DNA of 64,000 bases from Impatiens glandulifera (Eukaryota; Streptophyta; Magnoliopsida; Ericales; Balsaminaceae), in assembly GCF_907164915.1 (NCBI RefSeq), contig NC_061867.1, positions 51,277,852-51,341,851 of the forward strand. The letters run 5' to 3'. A program made the translations under genes and the position numbers. Below the pieces are notes generated by a model, which was given only the letters and a program-made list of their open reading frames with translations, was not told where the DNA came from and made no database searches. Numbering within the stretch: position 1 is the first letter of the stretch; each line of letters opens with the position of its first letter. Below, one piece after another: positions 49,535-60,819 of the stretch.

Positions 49535-51163
49535 TCTATATATATATATAATGATGCTTAATTTTTAAAGTGTCCAGATTGCCGGGTCGAGAGCTGTGGT
49601 TAATTTGGATACTTGGGTCGGATTGTGGGTTTACCCGTTTTTAAATTTAAAACGGTTAAAAATAAAATTAAAAATGCTAGAGGTATGTTTCGAACCTGCA
49701 ACCTAACAAAATAAGTACAACTCTTTAACCAACTAGGCTACAAAGACTTTATATTTTAAATTCAACACCAAATTTGATAAACGCGGGACGTTTTAACATT
49801 AATATAAGTTCAACTTTTTAACTAACTAATCTATATATATATATAATGATGCTTAATTTTTAAAGTGTCCGGATTGCCGGGTCGAGAGGTGTGGTTAATT
49901 TGGATACTTGGGTCGGATGGTGAGTTTACCCGTTTTTAAATTTAAAACGGTTAAAAATAAAATTAAAAATGCTAGAGGTATGTTTCGAACTTGCAACCTA
50001 ACAAAACAAGTACAACTCTTTAACCAACTAGGCTACAAAGACTTTATATTTTAAATTCAACACCAAATTTGATAAAAGCGGGACGTTTTAACATTAATAT
50101 AAGTTCAACTTTTTAACTAACTAATTTATATATATATAATGATGCTTAATTTTTAAAGTGTCCAGATTGCCGGGTCGAGAGCTGTGGTTAATTTGGATAC
50201 TTGGGTCGGATTGTGGGTTTACCCGTTTTTAAATTTAAAACGGTTAAAAATAAAATTAAAAATGCTAGAGGTATGTTTCGAACCTGCAACCTAACAAAAC
50301 AAGTACAACTCTTTAACCAACTAGAATACAAAGACTTTATATATTAAATTCAAACACCAAATTTGATAAATGCGGGACGTTTTAATATTAATATAAGTTC
50401 AACTTTTTAACTAACTAATCTATATATATATATAATGATGTTTAATTTTTAAAGTGTCCGGATTGCCGGGTCGAGAGGTGTGGTTAATTTGGATACTTGG
50501 GTCGGATTGTGGGTTTACCCGTTTTTAAATTTAAAACGGTTAAAAATAAAATTAAAAATGCTAGAGGTATGTTTCGAACTTGCAACCTAACAAAACAAGT
50601 ACAACTCTTTAACCAATTAGGCTACAAAGACTTTATATTTTAAATTCAAACACCAAATTTGATAAAAGCGGGACGTTTTAACATTAATATAAGTTCAACT
50701 TTTTTAACTAACTAATTTATATATATATAATGATGCTTAATTTTTAAAGTGTCCAGATTGCCGGGTCGAGAGCTGTGGTTAATTTGGATACTTGGGTCGG
50801 ATTGTGGGTTTACCCGTTTTTAAATTTAAAACGGTTAAAAATAAAATTAAAAATGCTAGAGGTATGTTTCGAACTTGCAACCTAACAAAACAAGTACAAC
50901 TCTTTAACCAACTAGAGTACAAAGACTTTATATATTAAATTCAAACACCAAATTTGATAAATGCGGGACGTTTTAATATTAATATAAGTTCAACTTTTTA
51001 ACTAACATATAATGATGTTGAGTAAATGGATACTTGGGTCGGATTATGTGTTGACCCACCTATAAATTTAAAACGATTAAAAATAAAATTTAAAATGTTA
51101 TCTGTAATTTTTTTCACGATTTTTTATATTATTACTCGTACAAATGCACGGGCTAAATGCTAT
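49535..51163. mobile_element. Helitron-like element with a ~295-bp tandem array
   Basis: The element begins 'tctatatatatatataatg' after an A, and ends shortly after 'cgtacaaatgcacg' (near-palindrome, one mismatch) and 'ggctaaatgcta'. This fits the Helitron pattern of a 5' TC, a hairpin near the 3' end and no target duplication. The terminal CTRR is imperfect. Five full units start at about 49551, 49846, 50139, 50435 and 50730, and a truncated sixth at 51012. Units 1, 3 and 5 read 'tccagattgcc' and 'gagagctgtgg'. Units 2 and 4 read 'tccggattgcc' and 'gagaggtgtgg'. There is no Rep/helicase coding, so it is non-autonomous. Confidence 0.75.
49676..49745 (-). other. tRNA-like A and B boxes inside each Helitron unit (first example)
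   Basis: On the minus strand 'tagcctagttgg' (about 49731-49742) matches the pol III A-box pattern TRGYNNARNNGG. 'ggttcgaaac' (about 49687-49696) matches a B box, about 35-45 bases downstream. The combination recurs, with small changes, in every unit of the array and in the copies near 63500 and 63860. It does not fold into a convincing tRNA, so no tRNA gene is called. It looks like a tRNA-derived relic. Confidence 0.5.
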
Positions 51164-53088
51164 GAAGATAATAATAATAATAATAATGCATGACCTTATT
51201 ATAAAATAATCATGTCCTAGGCCCAATTTAGAAGTCAATAAATAATAGTCCAGCCCATCAAGACATCAAATAATACGTATTCAGGATTTACTTGATGAAA
51301 ACATGAATAATCAAATAATATTAGGCGAGATTTTTATTTTATTTTTTAATTTGCGACCCCTTAACTTATGCTTTATTGTGATATTTTATCTTACATGTCT
51401 TATTTAAACATGTAAATTAAGAAATATAACTAAATAAATTAAAATTAAAAAACAAATATGGTAGATTGATAAGATTATTCAGCAGCTAGCTAAGCTAACT
51501 CAAATTTAATTAAGAATATATTAAAATATAAATCAAAATTAAAAATGACTATTTGACTATTGTATATCAAAATTTACTATATGCACAAAGTGAAAATGAC
51601 TATTGCAATTAAAATTGATAAATGCTTTATTAAAACTAAGAGCTACTTTAAAATATTCATGAGAAGCTGGACCTAGAATTAATCAATATATATATATAGT
51701 TATATACTCTGACTTCTATTATTGACAAGATCATTCAGCAGCTAAGCTAACTCAAATTTAATATAATCCTTAAATGTTTTTTTTCATTAAAAGTCAGCTG
51801 TTTAAAACTTTGAATAATGAATATTAAGAATGTAAAAGAAATAACGGGTACTCTAACAGCCTATTATATAGTCAAAGATAATACCATATTTTGAATAATC
51901 TTAATTTTTATAAAACTCATATATATAAATATTTAAATTTCAAACTAATACTTATTCCTCGTGTTATTAATACAAGATTAATTAACACATCGGTCTTTGT
52001 CTATTTTTATTAAATAGAATATGAATAGAGGTTAAATTTTGACATTCAAGGTTGAATTAAGTTTGAATATTGGGTTAATAAAAAAATAGTTATTTTTGAA
52101 ATTCATTTATATTGAGATTATAATTAATATATATATTTTTAATTTCATATTTGTTTATTCTTTGAGAGATTCATTTGGTGATACTAGTCTTCTAAGTAGT
52201 TAATGAAAAGTTTAGATTGATACGACTGTCAGACAGACTCACATACATACATATTTGGGTTACCATACCCAATTATTACCGTATAGACTATATGGTTGGA
52301 GAAAAATCGTCGAACTTTCAATGATCGAATGTAGTTGTTCGATACGTATCATTCATAGTATTATTATTATGATGATTTCTGAGATTCATTTAGAAAATTC
52401 AGCACAATCTGTCGGAAAATTAATCGTTCTCTCGAAGATTTACGAGCTCGATAACTTATTAAAGATTTTTGTTTTCATGTCATGTTTTATCGTTATTCTT
52501 AAACAATTTTTTTTTCATTTTCAATAATAAATGAACTTTTTAAAAAAATAAATAAATAGTTTTCTAAAGATCAATCAGGTATAAAAGAACTTTTTATTAA
52601 AATACATATAATCTTAATTTTTGTACTAAAATAAATATCTTTCAATGTTTATTTATGGGTAAAGATATAATGTCTATATAAAAAAATATTATATATATTT
52701 TTTCAATTAAATCATTTTGGAGAAGAAACTTCTTAAGTTACTCTAATTGTTTTAAGAAACATGTTAATAAAATAATTGACTATATCATGTTATCATTTTC
52801 ATAAACAAATAGATCAACATATATAAACTAAACTCGTAAAAAAAAAAAAATATCAATTGTCCAGGACATTATTTGTGTTTTAAAATAAGAAAGGGTTCAT
52901 TCCATTCTATTTAATTTTCTAAATTTACAATTATGAATGTCAATTTCTGAGAAATTGAATTGTGTATAGTGGAAATAAATTCTTTAAAATGTTTTTGATA
53001 TTTACATAATATTATATATTAACAAACAAAATAAAAATAAAGGTAAAAAGATAGTTTTTTTTTTTTTTTTTTTAAACAGAGAAGAAGT
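51164..53088. other. AT-rich intergenic DNA
   Basis: No gene is seen. The stretch at about 52290-52490 is a dispersed repeat related to 62940-63090 (shared 'cgttcgat', 'gtatcatt', 'cggaaaattaatcgttct'-type wording). A poly(T) run lies at 53056-53073. The last part before 53089 is probably the 3' UTR of the minus-strand gene. Confidence 0.6.
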
Positions 53089-53805
53089 CTAGAGCACTTT
53101 TGTAGAAATGCAACCCAGCGACCGAGCCAGCGTTAGGGTAAATTTGGACCTATGTGATAACGAACTTGCTGCACGCGCTGCACGCGCCGCCGCCATACCG
53201 CCTTTCCCCACCGAGTCTTTGCCGCACTTAACTGTCAATTCCCGTCTACCTTCTTTCTCCTCCGCCACCGGCGGCATCGGAGGTATCTGCATTGGTCCAT
53301 GACGGCTCTGCCGCTTTCGAATCGATTCAATATCCATCTCCGGTTTGAACTTCACCGGTCCAAACATGAACATCCTCCTTCGCGATTTATCCGACATAGA
53401 CGTGATCGCCGTGAAGTTTACTTTTGATTGAGAATTCGTCACTGAATTATTATTATTATTATTATAATAGCTCAGATTCCTCATAGATTCAGACCGATTC
53501 CTTCTGTTCGCCTCTTTAATTGCTCTCTCTGCATCCATCGGGAAGACATTAGTATGTTCGTAGAGTGACTTGGATCTAATTAATCCGTCCTCTTGCAGAT
53601 CGATTGAGTTGTTTTTAGCGGTAACATCGCAGATCGGCGCTAAACCGGTGAAGAAATTGAACAGACTATGATCGGTGGAAGAGTAAACTTCCTGTTCAAG
53701 ATTACCGCGTACAGAGATGTAATCGGATAGAGAAATCACATCTTCGTTGTCTTCCAAATCCTGATCAGAGAAATCTTCGAAGTTGTTCTTCCGATCTTCT
53801 TCCAT
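53089..53805 (-). CDS. Uncharacterised plant protein, 238 aa, single exon
   Basis: The open frame extends slightly upstream, but the first ATG is at 53805. The frame has no introns and is much richer in GC (about 50%) than its surroundings. The N-terminus is acidic (residues 1-28) with a 'VISLSDYIS' segment. The middle has 'SKSLYEHTNVFPMDAERAIK' and an Asn run encoded by an AAT repeat. The C-terminal half has a conserved-looking basic block 'RRRMFMFGPVKFKPEMDIES' followed by 'IRKRQSRHGP'. An Ala-rich helix and a basic tail end it. It resembles small plant-specific families of unknown function, but I do not recognise it with certainty. The arrangement suggests a disordered protein with short interaction motifs, possibly nuclear. 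Confidence 0.85.
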   Translation of the reverse strand: MEEDRKNNFEDFSDQDLEDNEDVISLSDYISVRGNLEQEVYSSTDHSLFNFFTGLAPICDVTAKNNSIDLQEDGLIRSKSLYEHTNVFPMDAERAIKEANRRNRSESMRNLSYYNNNNNNSVTNSQSKVNFTAITSMSDKSRRRMFMFGPVKFKPEMDIESIRKRQSRHGPMQIPPMPPVAEEKEGRRELTVKCGKDSVGKGGMAAARAARAASSLSHRSKFTLTLARSLGCISTKVL

Positions 53806-55005
53806 TATCTCCAATTGGCAAGAGGAAAAGATCTGATGAAACGAAGAGATGAAGACGGAGTTATATGTAGTAGTTTGATGATCAGAGATGCAGAATTATC
53901 GCCTATGACTCCATCTATCATAATTGACATTTGATGACTACGATGGCTTCTAGATAAACCCTAATTGCAGTTGAGAAGAGGTTAGTACTTTTGAAATTTG
54001 AATAATTCTCGAAAGGTTGAAACCTCGAATAGGGAATTTAACTTTGATATAACATTTAAATTGGTATTTAACTTTTATTTATGGTTAAAATAAGACTCAA
54101 ATTTTAAAACTTTTGTAATAAATGTATGTATTGAAAGGTTAGGATTAATTATTCATAAAATATATGTGAATTCAACATTCACAAATCCAAACATGATGGA
54201 TTTTATAAGGAGAACTTGTTAGTTATATAATAATCAATAGGTTATTTTTAAATTTTCTTGTTGGGTGTAATTATTAAAGTTATTTAGTTACAAAATTACA
54301 AATACATTAAGCATGGAAATATAATAAAATATTGAGCTCAAATAGAATAAGACCTAAATTTATTTTCCATTTTTGAACTCGTGTTCATCTTCTAAGTTGA
54401 TTAATTTAAAAATACTATAGAGTTGAATATTTTTTTTTATAATTTCTTACATTACTTAGTCTCAAATCTAAATTCTGATCACTAATATTTTGAAGCAGCA
54501 CTAATATTATTAATCCAGAAATAGACTTAATTATTATTTGAACTTGAACTTTAAAATTTTTAACATACTATATATTTTTAGTTAAATAAACTCTTCTCAA
54601 ACAAAAAGAAAGTGTTAGAGTTGGTGGATATATTTTTGTTAAGAAAAAAACATAAAGTTATTAAAGCTCAAACTTTAGATGATTGTCAATTTTTTAGCTT
54701 CTTGTAATTTTTTTTTTAAGGAATACCAAAATAAAGTATTTGAGGGAGTGGGTGCCCGATTTCACGTGGAACGGTGGAAGGTTCGAAAAAGAGATAGTCT
54801 TTATATTACATATATTCTTTTGTATTTCTAGAAACAGCTACTTTTGTCTCACTTATAATAATAATAATAATAATAATATTAATACCTTTGAAGATGGTTC
54901 TATTTGCAGGTAAGCTTGTAATATACTAATGTTATCATATAAGGTTTATAAATATATATTCATATTATCTTGTTGCTGCAAGTAATTGGGTTGATTATAA
55001 AAATG

Positions 55006-55008
<3 letters not shown>

Positions 55009-55101
<93 letters not shown>
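55009..55101. repeat. Long (AT)n microsatellite
   Basis: About 92 bp of uninterrupted AT dinucleotides, self-complementary and able to form a cruciform. Confidence 0.95.
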
Positions 55102-55103
<2 letters not shown>

Positions 55104-55756
55104 AAAGAAAAGGAGAACTAGTATGACAACCGTACCGTCATGGGCTTCCGCTTAAACTCAAAGCGTTTCCAGATACCCGTGACCTTTTGGTTTCTTAAGT
55201 CGACTCTTACCATAACTTTTTGGTCTCTTAAACCGACTTTTACCAATAAACTACTTTGGTGGATTATATATATATATATATATTATAAACTTATTAGTTA
55301 TTAGAATAACTTAAGTTACAAAATCAATGAATAAGAGATTAAAAGTTACAAGTTTGATTATTCTTAAAACGAATAAATATATTTTTAAAAAAGTATCATA
55401 TTTTTCAATGAATTTTTTCAAAATTTCAAATAAGATCTTAAATTCAGAAATTAAATTGATTTTTTTACTTGTTTATTCTTCTTAAAAACTTGAACATCAT
55501 TCTAAATTTTATGAGTTAAACATATTTGTAGCTTCTAATTCCAAATTTTAATAGAGTTTTATGGTCAGGTTGAAATATAAGGTACCGAATTTACAGGTAT
55601 AAACATTTTTTAAGCCAATGACTTTGTTTCAGTTATGTCCTCACCTTCTTCTTTTAAATTAAAAGTATTTATCTTTATTTTATATATTTATGTATTTCAA
55701 TTACTAATATTAATTTTATATCTATTTTAAAATGTTGCAAACAATATATTATTTTA

Positions 55757-55759
<3 letters not shown>

Positions 55760-55801
<42 letters not shown>
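55760..55801. repeat. (AT)n microsatellite
   Basis: About 42 bp of AT dinucleotides. Confidence 0.9.
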
Positions 55802-55806
<5 letters not shown>

Positions 55807-57692
55807 AAGAAGTTTATATATAAAACAACCTGCTTATTTTATTTATAAAGACTGTAAATTCTCAATATCATAATAATATATAATCTTTTTTCTTTGGGTT
55901 TCTCTATTGATTTTATTTAGTACACGAAACAACCTATTTATTCTTTTGTTGTTAACATTTTCTTTAATATTGTAACAAATTAACAAAAAATCTAATATTT
56001 CGATAGATCTCAATTTTTTTTAATCGATATTTTTTGTGATGAAGGTAAACATTATTTTTTTCTCCCTAGTTTAATTAATATTTCAATTTTTTTTTTAAAT
56101 TATTTAATAATTTATTATATATGGTTTGATGTTAATATCTAGAACTTTCAATGTATTCTTTTTATATTTTTATTGCTATAATATTATATTTTTATATTTT
56201 AAAATAAAATTATTTAGAGTCGGTTATAAATAGAGTCATATGACAACTATACTTACGGAAAATGCATTTATATCATTCACGTCATGAGATTTTAAAATAT
56301 TTTTTATTATTTTTATTTTTGTTCCCATTCAATTTCGGAGAATTATCGTAAAGCTCTTTTATACCATATTTTAAACAAAATAGAAATAGTAAAAAATTAT
56401 ATAAAATGTTCCATTGTTATTTGAGTATCAAATTTGAACTGTTTTAATCAAATTTTAAATTATGTTAGATGAGATTTAAATTATCAAATTTTTAACTATT
56501 CGATATTTATCCCAAATTAACAAAACATTCGTTTTTTATTTTTACGTGACATTTTCATTTTTTTTAATTAATTTATCACATTGTAAATGAAATAATATTT
56601 AAAAACGTTTTAGACGTATTTTTTTTAAATTGAGTATTTTTGTAAATTTTACGTATTATAATTTGTCGAAGTTTGTTTAAGTTACTACAAATGTGTAATT
56701 TGAAGAAAGATTTGAGAAAAAATGAAGAGAGATAGATTTGGTATTTATTTTTTAAGAAACTTCATGTAGATATAATAACATTGTGTTCGATTAACCCATT
56801 TAAACTTATTTGTGTTTTAAATTGAGTATTTTTTTAGATATACACGTTTAAAAAAAAGAAATTATTTTTTTTTACAAATATGATAATTAATTAAGAAAAT
56901 AAAAATACAATGTTAAAATAAAGAGATAAACACGTCGTTTACAAAATAGTCTAAAATGATTAAAATTATAATATTTTGAATCCATATAAAACAATTTAAA
57001 ATCAAGGTTTGTGTCATAAAAATTACTAAAATTTAAATCTTAAATCAATTGAGTATATAAAATGGTGTTTGTATATAATATATATTGTAATATATTAAAA
57101 ATTCTAACAAATAATCAAACTGAGGAAAAACTCTCGAGACGACGACAAAGATAGACCCGACAATAGAGTTGAGAAAGATTGAATATAATATAAGAAAAAA
57201 AAATTGAAGGGTTGAAATTAATGTGAAAAAATAAAATTCAAAATAAAGACATTAAACTATGTTTATCTTAATATATTTTTAAAAATTAGATAAATTGGTA
57301 ATAAAAATTTTTTTACTTCCGTCTATGTGAAAACAAACTCCCGCGGTGTTTCCCCTATCAAGGAAGTTTATAACCCCATCATCTAAAAAAACAAAAATTA
57401 AAATCAAAGCAATTAGACCAAGATAGTGAGAACAAGAAACATAACATGACTAGGTCATACATCTTATTAGAAATGAAATAAGACTGACTAACTACAAAGT
57501 ACAAACAAGCAAACATAGTAATACAGTTGGGAGTGACAAACAGACATCTCTCCTTAGACACACAAAGCCAAACCAGATATTTCAAGAAACCATCTTAGGT
57601 TTACCAAACAAAACACTACTACTTAATATAATTTACAGTGACAAAGTGAGAACTGGTTTTTTGTACACAGACAAAAACACACAAAGTAACCA

Positions 57693-57713
57693 AAGCCAAG
57701 AATGATTTGCCTG
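57693..57713 (-). promoter_or_regulatory. Predicted miR169 target site in the NF-YA 3' UTR
   Basis: The minus strand reads 'caggcaaatcattcttggc' plus 'tt'. This matches the complement of miR169 family members at about 18 of 21 positions, and one of the differences would be a G:U pair. It lies about 100 nt downstream of the NF-YA stop codon. Plant NF-YA transcripts are known miR169 targets at this place. Cleavage is predicted, not shown. Confidence 0.88.
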
Positions 57714-57811
57714 GGGAGAAAGATAAAAAGAAGAAGAAGCCACAAACCGCACAACTAGTCAAAAGGGACATTGACATCGTTGGCCCGATGGGGGACTCTT
57801 CCTCACACCTT

Positions 57812-60795
57812 TCACCTCATCGGTTTGAAAGAACCCTCTTGTAGGGTTCCACCATTGTTCCAAACACCATAACCATTTAGATGCCCGTTTGGTTGATTGG
57901 AATTCTCATTTGGTCCTTTATTATTCGCATCCTTTCCAGAGTCGTCGTTCCCATGCTTCTTTGATGAATTCAGGAAACGGCCGCCACAACCTCTAGCCCT
58001 TCTCATTGCGTGTTGATGACGCGATTCATGAAGATATGGCTGCCACAATCAAACACAATTTACACTCATTTTGAATCAGCTGATAAAATTGAATATTAAG
58101 TGTGAATGCTTAAATAACTGAATTCTAATTACTTGATAAGATAAGTTGTTTTGGTAAAATATGGAACTAATCTTTAGAAAGTACTTAATGACTATTTTAC
58201 ACTAAAGGGTGTGTTCTGAATATTATGTGTTCTGAAATATAATTGTTAAATAAACCAAATGAAAATATATGAATTTTAAGTTCTGAATATGCAAGTTGAT
58301 TTGATAATCAGTTTAAAATGTCGGAAAAGTACTTGAAAGACCATTTTACCCTTGCAATGGTGTAATTTAATTAATTTTTAAATAATAAAGTTGTATTTTA
58401 TGCTCATACTAAACTACCAAGTTAATCCATTCATAACTTACCGAATTAAACTACGCCTTCCCAACTTACGTTTTTAACTTAATTTGAGCTGAATCAAAAT
58501 AATTAAGTAGTTTAAACTATCCTTATCAAATGAACTTATTTCAGATAAACACTTAATTTTCAGATTAAATAATAAGTTGTGTTATCAAATAAACAATTGA
58601 TTTAAGAAAACTGAATATTAAGTATTGAATGTTGAATACTAAATTTTAAGTGACAAAATTGTTCAGTACCTGAAAAAAATATAAAAGTTGATCGGTTAAA
58701 TTGTGGAACAAATGTTGGGAAAGTACTTAAAGACTATTTTACCTTTCGACATAATTTGATTAATTCTAAGGGTTAAACTTGTCTTTTGTGCGATCTTAGT
58801 ATATTATCGAGCCAAGTCGTTCATAAGAATATTTTTTTTATTTGAGTTGAATCTAAATAATTATGTTATTTAAACATTACTTATCAATTTAACTTAATTC
58901 AAATAAGCACTTAATCATTTAATCTACAGAAATAGGCAGCGATATTGTATTAAAACAAAAATATATACCTTTCTAGCTTTTACGAGCTTCTTTTCAGACT
59001 CCAGTTTAGCTCGCACTTGTCTTCGCCGCAGAATCCCATGATATTGTTTGGCGTTCACATAAACGGGCTCTTCTTCCATTTCAAGAGGTAAAGGCATTCT
59101 CGTTTGATGCATACCTAATAGATGAGGATGGACCTGTGATAATATAACATAATGTATATTATTCAACCTGGTTGGAATAAAAAACAACTTTGGCCAAATA
59201 GAGGTCTAAAATATAGATGCCAAGAAAGCAAATATTTAGAACACTTCCTCAACCAGGACACATTTGAGCGGTTTTGGAAAATATGGCCCATTTGGAACAC
59301 TTTCTGAAGTAGAAGCTTGGTTTAGACGAGACAATGTCAACAAATTTATGAGTATATGCTTAATTAAGTTATGTTTCTGAACATTATCTCATCTAATTTA
59401 GACAAGTTATTTCAGTCGGATAATTGATCTAGGTGAGACAACTAAGTATTTCTCATCAGTATTCGGCTTGAGAAGTGGGATATATCGGCAATTGAATTAG
59501 GCTTTGTTTGGATTTAATTCAAATAACCCCTTATCCCATCAAGGATCACTTCATCATTCAAATCAATAGGTCAAATACACTTGTGTATTTTTTATACCAA
59601 CCACCAACTAACACTGCCTCTCTCGGACCCACAAAAGAAAACCAAAAACAAAAAATGCATCGAAAAAGAAAGAAGAAAGGACATATATAAACACCTGTGG
59701 CCCCCCATATGTTAATATCCCACCATAGCATGGATCTGGATATGGATAAGATGTCAACACCTAAAAATGCAGCAAAAGAACATTGGTTTATTCACTTATC
59801 GACAGCTTCCTTGTCATCATTTTCAAATAAAATCAATGTAACTAAACCAGTGCATGCACACAAATGTCTCTTACAATTGAGTGGCCAACAAGCTCCATTT
59901 GAGAGTTAGTATCAAGATTTTCACCAACAACTAGAGGCATTGATGCAGGAGCCTGTTTTGAGTTCTGTTCTTTTCCATCACCAACACTAAATCCTGACCA
60001 GATATGAACAATGCCACTATTTTCTTTATACAGGTACAATTAGGGTGAGCATTCCACCCATCAAAACAGATCAGCCCGCCAAAATTGGCTAAATAACTGA
60101 ATTAAACTGAATCGGTAGGACTCAAATTCACTTTTTTGAAAAGGTTGATTTATGTGTGTTACATATACAACAAGCATAAAGACAATGTTTGATATAGGAT
60201 ATATAATATCCAATTCAAGACCTTGTTGGATCTTGGGTTATTTCAAAATAATCTTGTTTGATGTAGATTACTGAAAATCAGGTTGGGTAAGAAGATATTA
60301 GGAGTATAAATATATAATCACAAATTTATTATTATTTAGTAAAAAAGGGTAATTTAGTACTTTGATTGATGATTCGAATGACCCACATCAAAGAAGGCCC
60401 ATCTGATCCTTTTGGATATAAGGTTGAACATCGAACCCATAGGACATTTTAGTAATTTAACCCAAATAATCTTAAGAAAAAAACCACTTGTTTATCAAAC
60501 AAGATTTTAATTTCATAACCTTCAAATAACCCAACATAAGACAAGCTATAAGGACATGCTGTAATTAACACAAACTAAATAGATTAACAAAGATAGTACC
60601 ATTGTTTGATGAGAGTGACATAGTCATAGTTCCAGAATCACCATTATTTTGTAAATGGAGAGCGTTTTCCTCAGCCAAGGATATGGAATTCATCCCAATT
60701 CCACGCCACCAAGGTTGGGCGTAAGTTGTTGGAGATGGAGTGTCGTGCGCATCCTTTTCCACCTGTTGATCTTCGTTATTGCACCTTGATGGCAT
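57812..60795 (-). CDS. NF-YA: Nuclear transcription factor Y subunit A
   Basis: Five coding exons join in phase: 60795-60600, 59993-59875, 59760-59695, 59133-58969 and 58039-57812. They give 257 residues. The conserved core is complete. The NF-YB/NF-YC-binding helix is at about 148-170 ('[20 protein letters not shown]'). A linker follows, and the CCAAT-binding segment starts at 183 ('[20 protein letters not shown]' then RF). The junction of the two modules coincides with the intron at 58968-58040, as is common in this family. The N-terminal 'AQPWWRG' and '[12 protein letters not shown]' motifs are also typical of plant NF-YA. The protein joins an NF-YB/NF-YC dimer to bind CCAAT promoters. Likely post-transcriptional control is by the miR169 site and an upstream ORF. 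The exact paralogue number cannot be assigned. Confidence 0.95.
58085..58925. repeat. Two MITE-like repeat units in the last NF-YA intron
   Basis: Units at about 58085-58600 and 58610-58925 share 'gttgttttggtaaaatatgg'-like and 'aaagtacttaa.gactatttta' wording with each other and with repeats in TWD1 and EFR3-like introns. They make up most of the 929-bp intron. A third, different MITE-like sequence ('caaataacc', 'atcccatcaa') lies near 59500-59600, and similar wording occurs at 60220-60500 and 61105-61330. Confidence 0.6.
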
Positions 60796-60819
60796 GTCTC
60801 AACCTAGATCTTATGTCAA

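Larger units (their letters stand above)
53815..57380. other. Long AT-rich intergenic region
   Basis: There is no gene in about 3.5 kb. The right of the preceding gene (53815-53990) has its 5' UTR and promoter. An (AAT)n run lies at about 54858-54880, the longest (AT)n at 55009-55101, and another at 55760-55801. A less AT-rich stretch at 55115-55255 ('gacaaccgtaccg', 'ttttggtctcttaaaccg') looks like a transposon fragment of unknown type. Confidence 0.65.

Noticed and set aside
49676..49745. Possible tRNA genes in the tandem units
   Set aside because: The arms do not pair properly and the same sequence repeats with decay. Treated as a tRNA-derived relic.
49551..51012. CRISPR-like regular repeats
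   Set aside because: The units are ~295-bp direct tandem repeats without short repeat-spacer structure, in plant nuclear DNA.
52255..52527. 90-codon plus-strand frame
   Set aside because: It lies in a dispersed repeat whose relative at 62940-63090 does not keep the frame.
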